From a bacterium 1XD42-54 (GTDB lineage: Bacteria; Bacillota; Clostridia; Lachnospirales; Lachnospiraceae): a stretch of DNA of 64,000 nucleotides. The notes beneath the pieces were generated by a model, which worked only from the letters and a program-made list of their open reading frames with translations, was not told the origin of the DNA and made no database searches. The DNA is taken from NCBI GenBank assembly GCA_003612585.1, contig RAZH01000010.1, positions 62,001 to 126,000 of the forward strand, written 5' to 3'. This document shows, one piece after another, positions 37,029 through 46,034 of this stretch; positions within the stretch are counted from its first letter, which is position 1; each line of letters begins with the position of its first letter. A program made the position numbers and the translations under genes.

Positions 37029-37143
37029 GGAGCAGCGGCGGATTCTGAACAGTCTTCTGAAAAGTGGAGGAAAAGTGGAGGAAATTTACCGCCAGAGCCT
37101 TGTTGTGGATGCATTGCTTGAGAAGTACATGCAGTTTCAATAG
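36994..37143 (+). CDS. Small Spo0E-like aspartyl phosphatase (predicted)
   Basis: A 49-residue protein, two predicted helices in a hairpin (LMHHIEEQRRILNSLLKSGG, then EEIYRQSLVVDALLEKYM). The spacing and the SxxxD motif (SLVVD) match Spo0E-family proteins, which dephosphorylate the sporulation master regulator Spo0A~P; in Bacillus Spo0E the motif is SQELD. ATG 36994 lies after AAAGG and overlaps the end of lgt in another frame. It sits just before the dcw cluster. The call rests on this motif and length only; substrate in this organism is inferred. Confidence 0.65.
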   Translation: MTAKEQLMHHIEEQRRILNSLLKSGGKVEEIYRQSLVVDALLEKYMQFQ

Positions 37144-37212
37144 CATCAATCAGGATGCTGGGAATTAAAAAAACACAAAGTTAACGGGACATTTTAAATG
37201 TCCGCATTTTGG

Positions 37213-37241
37213 GACCTGCAAGATTTTGCGGGTCTTTTTTT
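37213..37241 (+). terminator. Rho-independent terminator after lgt/spo0E-like
   Basis: GACCTGCAA (37213-37221) pairs with TTGCGGGTC (37226-37234) with one G-T pair; a T-run follows. It separates this unit from the dcw cluster. Confidence 0.9.
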
Positions 37242-37309
37242 CGTTTTGCGCAAGATATTGTGGGCCAAGAAAATAGAAAAAAATGTAAATTTTTTCTTTG
37301 AACTTTTCC

Positions 37310-37338
37310 TTGTATTTTGTATAAAATTACGGTATGAT
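37310..37338 (+). promoter_or_regulatory. Promoter of the dcw cluster (mraZ)
   Basis: TTGTAT (37310-37315), 17-bp spacer, TATGAT (37333-37338). Transcription would start near 37345, inside the GTGGT repeat series, so a protein bound there would block it. Confidence 0.75.
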
Positions 37339-37339
37339 A

Positions 37340-37385
37340 GTGGTCAAGTGGTAGAAAGTGGTGTGCTGTGGTGCCTGGTGGTGGA
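37340..37385 (+). promoter_or_regulatory. MraZ operator: GTGGT boxes at 10-bp period
   Basis: GTGGT occurs at 37340, 37348, 37358, 37368 and 37378; the last four are exactly 10 bp apart, and GTGGA follows at 37381. MraZ is known to bind direct TGGG/GTGG-type repeats with about 10-bp period in front of its own gene. The boxes lie directly after the -10 box, which suits autorepression. Confidence 0.85.
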
Positions 37386-37462
37386 TAAATGGAGGGTGAA
37401 ACCAAAAAGGAGCCATGGCAAAAGGGACACCAGAAGAGCAGCCGGAAGAAGGTGTGTCATTT

Positions 37463-37894
37463 ATGTTTATGGGAGAATATAATCATACGATTGACACCAA
37501 AGGCAGACTGATTATCCCGTCAAAGTTCAGAGACCTTTTAGGAGAAGAATTTATTGCAACAAAGGGATTGGATGGATGCCTGTTTGTGTTTCCCAAAAAC
37601 GAATGGCAGATCATCGAAGAAAAGCTGCGCGCTCTTCCACTTAACAATAAGAGCGCCAGAAAATTTACACGTTTTCTGGTAGCCGGGGCAACTACATGCG
37701 AACTGGACAAGCAGGGGAGAATCCTTCTGCCTCAAGTGCTGAGGGATTTTGCTGGACTGGAGAAAGAGGTTGTACTGGCCGGTAACCTGAACCGTATTGA
37801 AATCTGGAGCAAGGCGAACTGGACGGAAAACAATGCCTACGATGATATGGATGATATCGCAGAACAAATGACGGATTTTGGTTTAAGCATATAA
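37463..37894 (+). CDS. mraZ: Transcriptional regulator MraZ
   Basis: DNA-binding repressor of the division and cell-wall cluster. Two AbrB-like half repeats are seen: YNHTIDTKGRLIIPSKFRD and CELDKQGRILLPQVLRDFA. 143 residues from ATG 37463, which gives the standard N-terminus MFMGEYNHTID and has AAGAAGGTG ahead. An upstream ATG at 37415 is also in frame, with AAAGGAG only 2 nt before it; less likely. Its own operator lies in the promoter. Confidence 0.95.
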   Translation: MFMGEYNHTIDTKGRLIIPSKFRDLLGEEFIATKGLDGCLFVFPKNEWQIIEEKLRALPLNNKSARKFTRFLVAGATTCELDKQGRILLPQVLRDFAGLEKEVVLAGNLNRIEIWSKANWTENNAYDDMDDIAEQMTDFGLSI

Positions 37895-37909
37895 CCTGGG
37901 GAGGATTGT

Positions 37910-38857
37910 ATGGAATTCAGACACAAATCTGTACTTTTGGATGAAAGCATTGAATCGCTTTGCATAAAACCAGACGGGGTTTATGTGGATGGAACGCTGG
38001 GGGGCGGCGGACATTCGTACGAAATATGCCGAAGATTATCTGGGAAGGGAAGATTAATCGGCATCGATCAGGATGCGGCAGCTATTGAAGCGGCTACGGA
38101 GCGCTTAGGGGAGTTCAAAGACCGGGTTAAAATTATTCGCAGTAATTACTGCAATATAAAAGGGGAACTCGGCAAATTAGGTATCACATCTGTAGATGGA
38201 GTCATTTTGGATCTGGGGGTCTCCTCCTATCAGCTTGATGAAGCAGAACGCGGGTTTACATACCGCGAGGATGTGCCGCTCGATATGCGAATGGATCAGC
38301 GGCAGACCAGAACGGCAAGGGACATTGTAAATGAGTACAGCGAGATGGAGCTTTACCGCATCATCCGTGATTATGGGGAGGACAAGTTTGCAAAAAACAT
38401 TGCCAGGCACATCGTAAACGCCAGAAAAGAAAAAGCATTGGAAACAACTGGGGAGTTAATTCATGTAATAAAAGCGGCGATACCGATGAAAGTCAGAGCA
38501 GTAGGGGGACACCCGGCCAAAAAGACGTTCCAGGCGATCCGGATTGAGCTTAACCGCGAACTGGAAGTTCTGGAGAACTCACTGGAAGATATGATTGATC
38601 TGCTGAATGACAAGGGACGCATCTGTGTGATTACCTTTCATTCACTGGAAGATAGAATTGTAAAGAACAAATTCCGGTACTGTGAAGACCCGTGTACATG
38701 TCCGAAGGATTTTCCGGTCTGTGTGTGCGGGAAGAAGTCAAAGGGGAGAGTCATTACGAGAAAGCCGATTGTTCCGTCGGCGCAGGAACTGGAAGAGAAC
38801 AGCAGGGCAAAAAGTTCAAAGCTGAGAGTCTTTGAACGGGAGATACAGCAGGAGTAA
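37910..38857 (+). CDS. rsmH: 16S rRNA (cytosine-1402-N4)-methyltransferase
   Basis: SAM-dependent enzyme acting on C1402 of 16S rRNA. It begins [13 protein letters not shown], with the SAM loop [13 protein letters not shown], then [35 protein letters not shown] and [14 protein letters not shown], all standard for RsmH. 315 residues; includes a Cys-rich segment near the C-terminus ([16 protein letters not shown]). Directly after mraZ, the conserved place. A second, divergent copy lies at 52415-53494. Confidence 0.96.
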   Translation: MEFRHKSVLLDESIESLCIKPDGVYVDGTLGGGGHSYEICRRLSGKGRLIGIDQDAAAIEAATERLGEFKDRVKIIRSNYCNIKGELGKLGITSVDGVILDLGVSSYQLDEAERGFTYREDVPLDMRMDQRQTRTARDIVNEYSEMELYRIIRDYGEDKFAKNIARHIVNARKEKALETTGELIHVIKAAIPMKVRAVGGHPAKKTFQAIRIELNRELEVLENSLEDMIDLLNDKGRICVITFHSLEDRIVKNKFRYCEDPCTCPKDFPVCVCGKKSKGRVITRKPIVPSAQELEENSRAKSSKLRVFEREIQQE

Positions 38858-38869
38858 GGGGAAAATACA

Positions 38870-39379
38870 ATGGCAAAGATAGAGCGAATGGACGGCGCAA
38901 TGCGCAGTCAGAACAGAAAGACACAAAGTGGGAGAGTGTATACGTACGTGGACGGAACAGCCGTACGTAAACTTCAGACCGCTCCGGCAAAAAGTCCTCA
39001 AAAGAAGCAGAGGCCGCAGACAAGCACCCGTACCAAGCAAAATCGTGAGCGGGCACTTTCCATGAATTTTGGTTATGTGACATTTTTGACTGTGGCAGCT
39101 GTTGCAAGCGTACTGATGTGCGTGAATTTCCTGCAGCTTCAGGCAAAGGGGACGAAACTGCAAAAAGAAGTGACGACTCTGGAGACACAGCTGAATGCAG
39201 CGATTCTTGAAAATAATTCCGATTACAACCGTATTATGACAAATGTCGATATGGAACATGTAAAAGATGTGGCAATGAATGAACTCGGTATGGTACAGGC
39301 GAAAAAGTCTCAGATCATCACATACAAGATGGATGACAATGACTATGTAAGACAGTATTCCGAGATACCGTCAGAGTAG
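38870..39379 (+). CDS. ftsL: FtsL-like cell division protein
   Basis: Small bitopic division protein of 169 residues: a basic cytoplasmic part rich in Arg/Lys (about 60 residues), one helix (FLTVAAVASVLMCVNFLQL), then a short coiled coil (LQKEVTTLETQLNAAILENN) and the MNELGMVQAKKSQII tail found in FtsL/DivIC proteins. It links DivIB and FtsI at the septum. Sequence alone is weak for FtsL, but its place between rsmH and a PBP is decisive. ATG follows AAGGGGAAAA. Confidence 0.88.
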   Translation: MAKIERMDGAMRSQNRKTQSGRVYTYVDGTAVRKLQTAPAKSPQKKQRPQTSTRTKQNRERALSMNFGYVTFLTVAAVASVLMCVNFLQLQAKGTKLQKEVTTLETQLNAAILENNSDYNRIMTNVDMEHVKDVAMNELGMVQAKKSQIITYKMDDNDYVRQYSEIPSE

Positions 39380-41647
39380 GTGAATAGATTGGCAAGAGCA
39401 AAACAGACAAAAAAAGAAAGACGATTTACGAGAAAAATGCAAATAAAGCTTCTGGCTGTATTTGCATTCATTTTATTATTCCTGATTATTATTTTAATAC
39501 GTATCGTGTATATCAATGTACACAGCGGCAATCTCTATGCAAAGCAGGTGTTGTCCCAGAAAAATTATGACAGCCAGACCATTTACAGCCGCCGCGGGGA
39601 GATTCGTGATACAAACGGAAGACTTCTGGCTTACAGCGAGAAGGTGTACAACCTTGTTTTGGACTGCAAAGCAGTGAACCAGGAAGTGAACAAAGAGAAA
39701 GTATATGTAGAGCCCACCATACAGGCATTGACGGAAGTATTTCCGGACCTTGACGGGGCTGCGGTGCGGGACCGCATCATGAGTGAAAAAACACGCGACA
39801 GCCAGTATCAGGTACTTTTGGAAAAGGTGACGGAGGAGCAGAAGGATGCCTATGAGGCATATGTTTCGCTTGATGAAGAACGTGAGCTGACAAAAGAGCA
39901 GAGGCAGCGTCTTTCAAAGGTGACAGGTATATGGTTCGAGGAGGAGTTTATACGAAAATATCCGATGAATTCCCTGGCAAGTACAGTTGTAGGGTTTTCG
40001 AATGATATCGGGGACGGGATAGTTGGGCTGGAAGCATATTATGACCAGCAGCTGAAAGGTACAAACGGCCGTGTATTCGGATATCTGAATCAGAACCAGG
40101 AATTTGAAAAAAGAACGATTGCACCGGATCATGGATACACGCTTCAGACGACGTTGGATATCAATATTCAGCAGAGTGTGGAGAAAAATATAGCAGAATT
40201 CGACGATATGTACGGCGAGGATAAGGATAACGGAACGGCAAAGCACGGGGCGAAGGATATCGGTGTGATTATTATGAATCCGAATACCGGTGCAATTCTG
40301 GGAATGGCGACAAATTCCAGCTATGATCTGAACAATCCGCAGGATATGAGCGCGTGGTACACAGAATCGGAAGTGAAGGCCATGACAGAGCAGCAATACG
40401 TCAATGCCTTAAATAAAATGTGGGGTAATTACTGCATTTCAAACGGTATTGAGCCGGGTTCCACGTTCAAGCCGATCACCATTGCATCAGCATTGGAATG
40501 CGGTGCAGTTTCGGAAAGTGATTACTTTTACTGTGACGGCGGAGAATTCATTACCGATACCGAGATTCACTGTGACGCGTACCCCAATGCGCATGGCGAT
40601 GAATCCCTTGGGGATGTTCTGAAAAATTCGTGTAATGATGGTCTGATGCAGATCGGTATGGAAATGACGATTGCGAACTTTATCAAATATCAGTCCATGT
40701 TTAATTTTGGAAAGCCGACCGGAATTGATCTGCCGAACGAAGCCTCCGGTGCTGTTTACAGCAGAGAGACAATGAACGAGGTTGAGCTGGCTACCTGTAC
40801 CTTCGGACAGGGACTTACCTGTACGATGATTCAGGAGATTGCGGCGTTTTCTGCTGTGGTAAACGGCGGATATTACTATCAGCCGCATGTGGTTGAAAAG
40901 ATTCTGGATGAAAACGGGAAAACAATCAAGGATACCTCACAGCTTCTGCTAAAGCAGACCGTTTCACAGAACGTATCTGAGACGCTGCGCGGTTATCTGG
41001 AAACGGCAGTGCAGGAAGGTACCGGGCGACATGCACAGGTACCGGGGTACCGGATCGGCGGAAAGACCGGTACGGCGGAAAAAATTGATCCGGCGACCGG
41101 ACAGCGGGCAAAAGGAAAATATCTGGTATCGTTTATCGGTGCAGCGCCGATCAATGATCCGGAGGTTGTCATTTACGTTGTTGTAGATGAGCCGAACGTG
41201 GAAGATCAGGCGAACAGTACGTTTGCACAGCAGATTTATCAGAAGATCGCAATGGAAGTCCTTCCTTACATGGGAATCTATCCCACAGAAGAGGTGACCA
41301 ATGAAATGCTGGCCTCGCTTGGACTTACGCAGGAGGATGTCAACGGCGGTATTCACATTTTTGATGCGATTGATGCCAATGGAATCTACCACAAAGATGC
41401 ACGTGTGGAGAACGGAAAAGTCAAGGATGCGGACGGAAATATCATTGAAGGAGCCTATATTGCGGAGGACGGCACCGTGTATGATGCTGTTCAGAATGAG
41501 GTATCACACGTGGAGGTGAAACCTGTCATTGATCCGAAAGCAGACAACCCGGATATGGCACTGCCTCCTACCGAAAACAAAAATAATCCGGACAACACGG
41601 CAGTTTGGGATGGAACAGCTGTCGATGAGGTCAGTGCACAGGAATAA
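39380..41647 (+). CDS. pbpB: Class B penicillin-binding protein (FtsI/PBP2B type)
   Basis: Septal transpeptidase. 755 residues: basic N-terminus, one helix (LLAVFAFILLFLIIILIRIV), PBP dimer domain, then the transpeptidase domain with all three motifs intact: GSTFKPIT (near residue 362), SCN in LKNSCNDGL, and KTG in GGKTGTAEKI. The last 110 residues are an acidic, Pro/Asn-rich tail with no PASTA domain. Start is GTG 39380 directly after the ftsL stop, or TTG 39389; the latter has better spacing from GAGTAGG. It belongs to the division complex with FtsL, DivIB and FtsW. Confidence 0.92.
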   Translation: MNRLARAKQTKKERRFTRKMQIKLLAVFAFILLFLIIILIRIVYINVHSGNLYAKQVLSQKNYDSQTIYSRRGEIRDTNGRLLAYSEKVYNLVLDCKAVNQEVNKEKVYVEPTIQALTEVFPDLDGAAVRDRIMSEKTRDSQYQVLLEKVTEEQKDAYEAYVSLDEERELTKEQRQRLSKVTGIWFEEEFIRKYPMNSLASTVVGFSNDIGDGIVGLEAYYDQQLKGTNGRVFGYLNQNQEFEKRTIAPDHGYTLQTTLDINIQQSVEKNIAEFDDMYGEDKDNGTAKHGAKDIGVIIMNPNTGAILGMATNSSYDLNNPQDMSAWYTESEVKAMTEQQYVNALNKMWGNYCISNGIEPGSTFKPITIASALECGAVSESDYFYCDGGEFITDTEIHCDAYPNAHGDESLGDVLKNSCNDGLMQIGMEMTIANFIKYQSMFNFGKPTGIDLPNEASGAVYSRETMNEVELATCTFGQGLTCTMIQEIAAFSAVVNGGYYYQPHVVEKILDENGKTIKDTSQLLLKQTVSQNVSETLRGYLETAVQEGTGRHAQVPGYRIGGKTGTAEKIDPATGQRAKGKYLVSFIGAAPINDPEVVIYVVVDEPNVEDQANSTFAQQIYQKIAMEVLPYMGIYPTEEVTNEMLASLGLTQEDVNGGIHIFDAIDANGIYHKDARVENGKVKDADGNIIEGAYIAEDGTVYDAVQNEVSHVEVKPVIDPKADNPDMALPPTENKNNPDNTAVWDGTAVDEVSAQE

Positions 41648-41672
41648 AGTCCTGGCAGCATATGATATTTCT

Positions 41673-41735
41673 CCCCTCATAAAAGTAAGCGCAAGGTTAA
41701 TATACTTGTAGTAAAGCTTTTATGAGGGGGTTTTT
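41673..41735 (+). promoter_or_regulatory. Large hairpin that includes the ribosome site of the next PBP gene
   Basis: CCCCTCATAAAAG (41673-41685) is the exact complement of CTTTTATGAGGGG (41717-41729), with a 31-nt loop. The right arm holds the GAGGGGG ribosome site, and TTTTT follows right up to the ATG at 41736. The RNA could act as a partial terminator or hide the ribosome site, so that the second PBP is made less than, or apart from, the first. Confidence 0.8.
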
Positions 41736-43475
41736 ATGCAAAAAACGAGGCCGTTTCACAGGCGGAAGGTCGTGGTGATTTTTTTTGGATGTGCAGCTGC
41801 ACTGTGTGGTTTGGGCGGACGACTGGGACATCTGATGGTGGCTGATTCCGAGTATTATGCGGCTCTGGCACAGGATTTACATGAGCGTGAGCGAGATATT
41901 AAAGCGGCACGCGGAAGGATTCTGGATCGCAATGGCGTGGTACTGGCAGATAACCGGACGGTATGTACGGTGTCTGTCATTCACAGTCAGATCAAAGAGC
42001 CGGAACGCGTGATCGAGGTTCTGGCAAAGGAGCTTTCACTGGAAGAGGAGACTGTGCGCAAGCGCGTGGAAAAAGTCAGCTCCATTGAACGGGTAAAAAA
42101 GAATGTTGAAAAAGAGATTGGCGACCGAATCCGCAACTATAACCTGGCCGGCGTCAAAGTGGATGAGGATTATCGCCGTTATTATCCCTATGACGATATG
42201 GCGTCGAAGGTGCTCGGGTTTACGGGAAGCGATAATCAGGGAATTATTGGTCTTGAGGTGGAATATGAGGAGGAACTTTCCGGTGAACCGGGAAAAATCC
42301 TTACCCTGACAGATGCACGGGGCGTTGAGCTGGAAAACACAGGAGAGAGCCGCCTGGAGCCGGTGGCGGGGAATGATCTGGTGATCAGTCTCGACTATAA
42401 TATACAGGAATATGCGCAGCAGGCGGCGTTGAAGGTCATGGAACAGAAACAGGCAGACAGTGTGTCGATTATCATTCTGAATCCCATGAATGGAGAAATT
42501 TATGCGATGACCAATGTACCGGAGTTTAATCTGAACGAGCCTTTTACGCTGTTGCCGGGTTACTCGGAAAAAGAGGGGCAGGATGCCTTAAATAAAATGT
42601 GGCGAAACGGCTGTATTAACGATACCTACGAGCCAGGCTCCACCTTCAAGGTTATCACGGCAGCTGCGGGACTTGAAGCAGGAGTTGTTTCACTGACGGA
42701 TCAGTTTTCATGTCCGGGCTTTAAAATTGTGGAGGATCGGCGCATCCGATGTGCCAGAGTCAGCGGGCATGGTGGGGAAAACTTTGTGCAGGCAACGCAG
42801 AATTCCTGCAACCCCGTGTTTATCGAAGTTGGGCTTCGGCTTGGCGTAGACCGGTATTTTTCTTATTTTGAACAGTTTGGCCTGAAGAACAAGACCGGAA
42901 TTGATTTGCCGGGTGAGGCGGCAACGATCATGCATAAAAAGGAAAATGTCGGGCAGGTAGAGCTTGCAACCATTTCATTTGGACAGTCTTTTCAGATTAC
43001 ACCGATTCAGCTTGCGACGACAGTCAGCTCGATTATAAACGGCGGGAAACGCATTACGCCGCATTTTGGTGTTCAGGTAAAAGAAAATGACGGGACACTG
43101 CTGAAAGTATTCCAGTATGAAGAAGGAAAACAGATTGTCTCAGAAGAGACATCTGAGACGATGCGCTATCTGCTGGAACAGGTGGTAGACGGAGGCGGAG
43201 GAAAAAACGCGTATATTGAAGGATATCGGATTGGAGGAAAGACAGCGACCTCAGAGACACTTCCACGAAGTGCCAACAAATACATTTCCTCATTTCTCGG
43301 TTTTACGCCGGCAAATGAACCGAAAGTACTGGGACTTTGTATCATTAACAATCCGCAGGGCGTATACTATGGGGGGACAATTGCGGCTCCGGTCATCCGG
43401 GAAATGTTTGAAAATATCCTTCCGTATCTCGGAATTGAGAAAACTGAGGAGACAGTTACAGAGGTTCCAGGCTGA
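41736..43475 (+). CDS. Second class B penicillin-binding protein (SpoVD-like), KTG motif changed to KTA
   Basis: A 579-residue protein with an N-terminal helix (VVVIFFGCAAALCGLGG), a dimer domain (ARGRILDRNGVVLADN) and a transpeptidase domain with the active Ser in GSTFKVIT (near residue 302) and SCN in QNSCNPVFI. The third motif reads KTA in GGKTATSETL, where FtsI has KTG. By position after pbpB it corresponds to Bacillus spoVD, which makes spore cortex, but it has no PASTA domain, so a vegetative role is possible. Its expression may be set by the hairpin before its start. SpoVD assignment is by synteny and moderate. Confidence 0.8.
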   Translation: MQKTRPFHRRKVVVIFFGCAAALCGLGGRLGHLMVADSEYYAALAQDLHERERDIKAARGRILDRNGVVLADNRTVCTVSVIHSQIKEPERVIEVLAKELSLEEETVRKRVEKVSSIERVKKNVEKEIGDRIRNYNLAGVKVDEDYRRYYPYDDMASKVLGFTGSDNQGIIGLEVEYEEELSGEPGKILTLTDARGVELENTGESRLEPVAGNDLVISLDYNIQEYAQQAALKVMEQKQADSVSIIILNPMNGEIYAMTNVPEFNLNEPFTLLPGYSEKEGQDALNKMWRNGCINDTYEPGSTFKVITAAAGLEAGVVSLTDQFSCPGFKIVEDRRIRCARVSGHGGENFVQATQNSCNPVFIEVGLRLGVDRYFSYFEQFGLKNKTGIDLPGEAATIMHKKENVGQVELATISFGQSFQITPIQLATTVSSIINGGKRITPHFGVQVKENDGTLLKVFQYEEGKQIVSEETSETMRYLLEQVVDGGGGKNAYIEGYRIGGKTATSETLPRSANKYISSFLGFTPANEPKVLGLCIINNPQGVYYGGTIAAPVIREMFENILPYLGIEKTEETVTEVPG

Positions 43476-43586
43476 CTGTCACATAAAAATTCTCCTGTCC
43501 TGGACGCGTATGCTCTTGTCAATCGCAGGTAAGTGTGATAAAAATAAAATGATAAAAAACGCAGGAAAGAAAAGAAGAGGTGTGAG

Positions 43587-44561
43587 ATGATAATTAATAA
43601 GGATGTAATGATTCCATTGTTTACGGCATTTATGATCAGCGTAGTGCTCAGCCCGTTTGTGATTCCGTTTCTGCAAAGACTGAAAGTCGGGCAGACAGAG
43701 CGTGAGGAGGGAGTAAAATCTCATCTGAAAAAGGCAGGCACGCCGACGATGGGAGGTCTGATTATTCTGATCAGTCTGACAGTGACCTCTTTGTTTTATA
43801 TCGGACGCTTTCCGCGGCTGGTGCCGGTTCTGTTTCTGGTGCTCGGCTTTGGAATTATCGGATTTCTCGATGATTATCTGAAGGTGGTGCTGCGGCGGTC
43901 TGACGGTTTGTATCCCAGACAGAAAATGCTGGGACAGATTATCGTCACGACTATTTTTGTGGTCTATATCTGGAATATGGATGCGTCCTGCCTGGAGTTT
44001 CTGATTCCATTTTCCGGCGGAGAAGTGATTTCCGGCGATTTGGCGCGCATGGTGGCAATTCCGCTCGCGTACGTTGCAATCATCGGAACAGTAAACGGCG
44101 TGAATTTTACAGATGGTCTGGATGGTCTTGCGACAGGGGTTACAACCATGGTAGCCGTATTCTTTACAGTGGCATCTCTGGTGCTTGGCGGAGGAATAGA
44201 GCCACTCACCGCTGCGGTAGCCGGGGCGCTTCTGGGCTTTTTGCTTTTTAATGTTTATCCGGCAAAGGTTTTTATGGGCGACACGGGATCGCTGGCACTC
44301 GGGGGATTTGTGGCGGGCGCCGCTTACGTGCTGCGTATGCCGCTGTTTATCCTGATTGTTGGACTGATTTATCTGGTAGAGGTCCTGTCCGTGATGATTC
44401 AGGTGACGTATTTTAAAAAGACAGGCGGAAAACGCTTCTTTAAAATGGCGCCGATCCATCATCATTTTGAGCTGTGTGGATGGTCCGAGACGCGCATTGT
44501 GACGGTATTTACTGTGATTACGGCTTTCCTGTGCCTTCTGGCGCTGGTGGGCCTGAACTGA
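43587..44561 (+). CDS. mraY: Phospho-MurNAc-pentapeptide transferase
   Basis: Makes lipid I from UDP-MurNAc-pentapeptide and undecaprenyl phosphate. 324 residues with about ten hydrophobic helices. Catalytic motifs: GFLDDYLKV (Asp pair), NGVNFTDGLDGLATG, and GDTGSLALGGF; the terminal cytoplasmic HHHFE motif is in MAPIHHHFELCGWSE. ATG follows GAGGTGTGAG. 111 bp separate it from the PBP gene, with a weak TTGTCA-GATAAA pair of doubtful promoter value. The next gene murD begins 103 bp later. Confidence 0.96.
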   Translation: MIINKDVMIPLFTAFMISVVLSPFVIPFLQRLKVGQTEREEGVKSHLKKAGTPTMGGLIILISLTVTSLFYIGRFPRLVPVLFLVLGFGIIGFLDDYLKVVLRRSDGLYPRQKMLGQIIVTTIFVVYIWNMDASCLEFLIPFSGGEVISGDLARMVAIPLAYVAIIGTVNGVNFTDGLDGLATGVTTMVAVFFTVASLVLGGGIEPLTAAVAGALLGFLLFNVYPAKVFMGDTGSLALGGFVAGAAYVLRMPLFILIVGLIYLVEVLSVMIQVTYFKKTGGKRFFKMAPIHHHFELCGWSETRIVTVFTVITAFLCLLALVGLN

Positions 44562-44664
44562 TGAGATACGTGACAGAGCAGATGAGATGGTGCCGGGTCA
44601 CAGAAAGTTGGTTTTAACAGAAGAAAGAAAAGAGAAACGCGCCAGATGGCGCGGGGAGGATAAA

Positions 44665-46023
44665 ATGGAACTTGCACAAAAAAAGGTTCTGGTGTTTGGC
44701 GCTGGAATCAGCGGAATTGGAGCTGCGAAGCTTTTGCTGAATGCGGGGGCTGAGGTGATACTGTTTGATGGGAATACTTCAGTGAATCCAGAGGAGGTTC
44801 GCGCTAAGCTGCCGCAGGGAGGAAGGCTGGAAATTGTGCTCGGCGAGCTTCCGGACCGTGTACTGGATGTGCTGGACCTGGCTGTGCTGAGTCCCGGCGT
44901 ACCGACCGATCTGCCGCAGGTAAATGCGATTCGGGCAAAGCAGGTACGCATCTGGGGTGAAATCGAACTGGCAAACGCATGCGGCAGAGGGGATGTGCTG
45001 GCTATTACCGGCACAAATGGGAAGACGACAACGACCAGCCTGCTCGGTGCGATTATGAAAGCCTGGAAAGATGAAGTATACATAGTGGGAAATATTGGAA
45101 ATCCGTACACAGAGGCAGCGCCCCTGATGACGGAAAAGGCAGTAACGGTGGCCGAGATCAGCAGCTTTCAGTTGGAGACAATTGAAGGTTTTGCGCCAAG
45201 GGTCAGCGCGATTCTGAACATTACTCCGGATCATCTGAACCGCCATCACACGATGGAAGAATATATCCGCGTCAAGGAGCTGATTACAAAGAATCAGCGG
45301 CCGGAAGATACGTGTGTGTTGAATTATGAGGATGATATTCTGCGTGAATTTGGCAGTACTTTATCTGTAAAGGTTATTTATTTCAGCAGCCTGCATACAC
45401 TGAAACAGGGTATTTATCTGGAGGATGAAAATATTGTATACCAGGATGAAAAAGACAGGACGGTACTTTGCTCTGTAAAAGAGTTGAACCTTCCGGGACG
45501 TCACAATCATGAAAATGTGATGGCTGCATCTGCAATGGCGATTGCTTACGGAGTGCCGGTTGAGGTGATTCGTACCGTTGTGCGCAGCTTCAAGGCAGTG
45601 GAACACAGGATTGAATATGTGACGGAGAAGCATGGAGTCGTTTACTATAATGATTCCAAAGGAACGAATCCGGACGCGGCGATCAAGGGGATTCAGGCGA
45701 TGGATCGCCCTACACTTCTGATTGGAGGGGGATATGACAAAGATTCCTGCTACGAAGAATGGATTCAGGCATTTGACGGAAAAGTAAAATATCTGGTATT
45801 GATAGGACAGACGAGGGAGAAAATTGCTGAAGCGGCAAAACGTTGTGGTTTCGGGAACATTATTCTGGCTGATACGCTTGAGGAAGCGGTGCAGATCTGT
45901 GCGGACAGGGCAGTGAGCGGTGATGCGGTATTGCTGTCCCCGGCCTGTGCAAGCTGGGGAATGTTTCCCAATTACGAGGTGCGTGGAAGGCGATTTAAAG
46001 AACTGGTAAATCAATTAGCATAG
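44665..46023 (+). CDS. murD: UDP-MurNAc-L-Ala:D-Glu ligase
   Basis: Adds D-glutamate to the peptidoglycan stem. 452 residues with the N-terminal Rossmann motif (VFGAGISGIGAAK), the ATP loop AITGTNGKTTTTSL, the ligase motif NITPDHLNRH and the NDSKGTNPDA substrate segment. ATG 44665 follows GGGGAGGA; the longer frame lacks a ribosome site. Between mraY and the ftsW gene, as usual. Confidence 0.96.
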   Translation: MELAQKKVLVFGAGISGIGAAKLLLNAGAEVILFDGNTSVNPEEVRAKLPQGGRLEIVLGELPDRVLDVLDLAVLSPGVPTDLPQVNAIRAKQVRIWGEIELANACGRGDVLAITGTNGKTTTTSLLGAIMKAWKDEVYIVGNIGNPYTEAAPLMTEKAVTVAEISSFQLETIEGFAPRVSAILNITPDHLNRHHTMEEYIRVKELITKNQRPEDTCVLNYEDDILREFGSTLSVKVIYFSSLHTLKQGIYLEDENIVYQDEKDRTVLCSVKELNLPGRHNHENVMAASAMAIAYGVPVEVIRTVVRSFKAVEHRIEYVTEKHGVVYYNDSKGTNPDAAIKGIQAMDRPTLLIGGGYDKDSCYEEWIQAFDGKVKYLVLIGQTREKIAEAAKRCGFGNIILADTLEEAVQICADRAVSGDAVLLSPACASWGMFPNYEVRGRRFKELVNQLA

Positions 46024-46034
46024 GAAGTGATTGC

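Larger units (their letters stand above)
37144..37462 (+). other. 319-bp intergenic region before mraZ
   Basis: It holds, in order, a terminator (37213-37241), a sigma-A promoter (37310-37338) and a series of GTGGT boxes (37340-37385), each listed separately. The rest, an AT-rich stretch around 37260-37310, may be an UP-like element, but I see no further supported feature. Confidence 0.7.

Noticed and set aside
43479-44465. Minus-strand open frame of 328 residues
   Set aside because: It lies over mraY, which has all catalytic motifs; the antisense product is rich in His/Gln/Arg with no family pattern.
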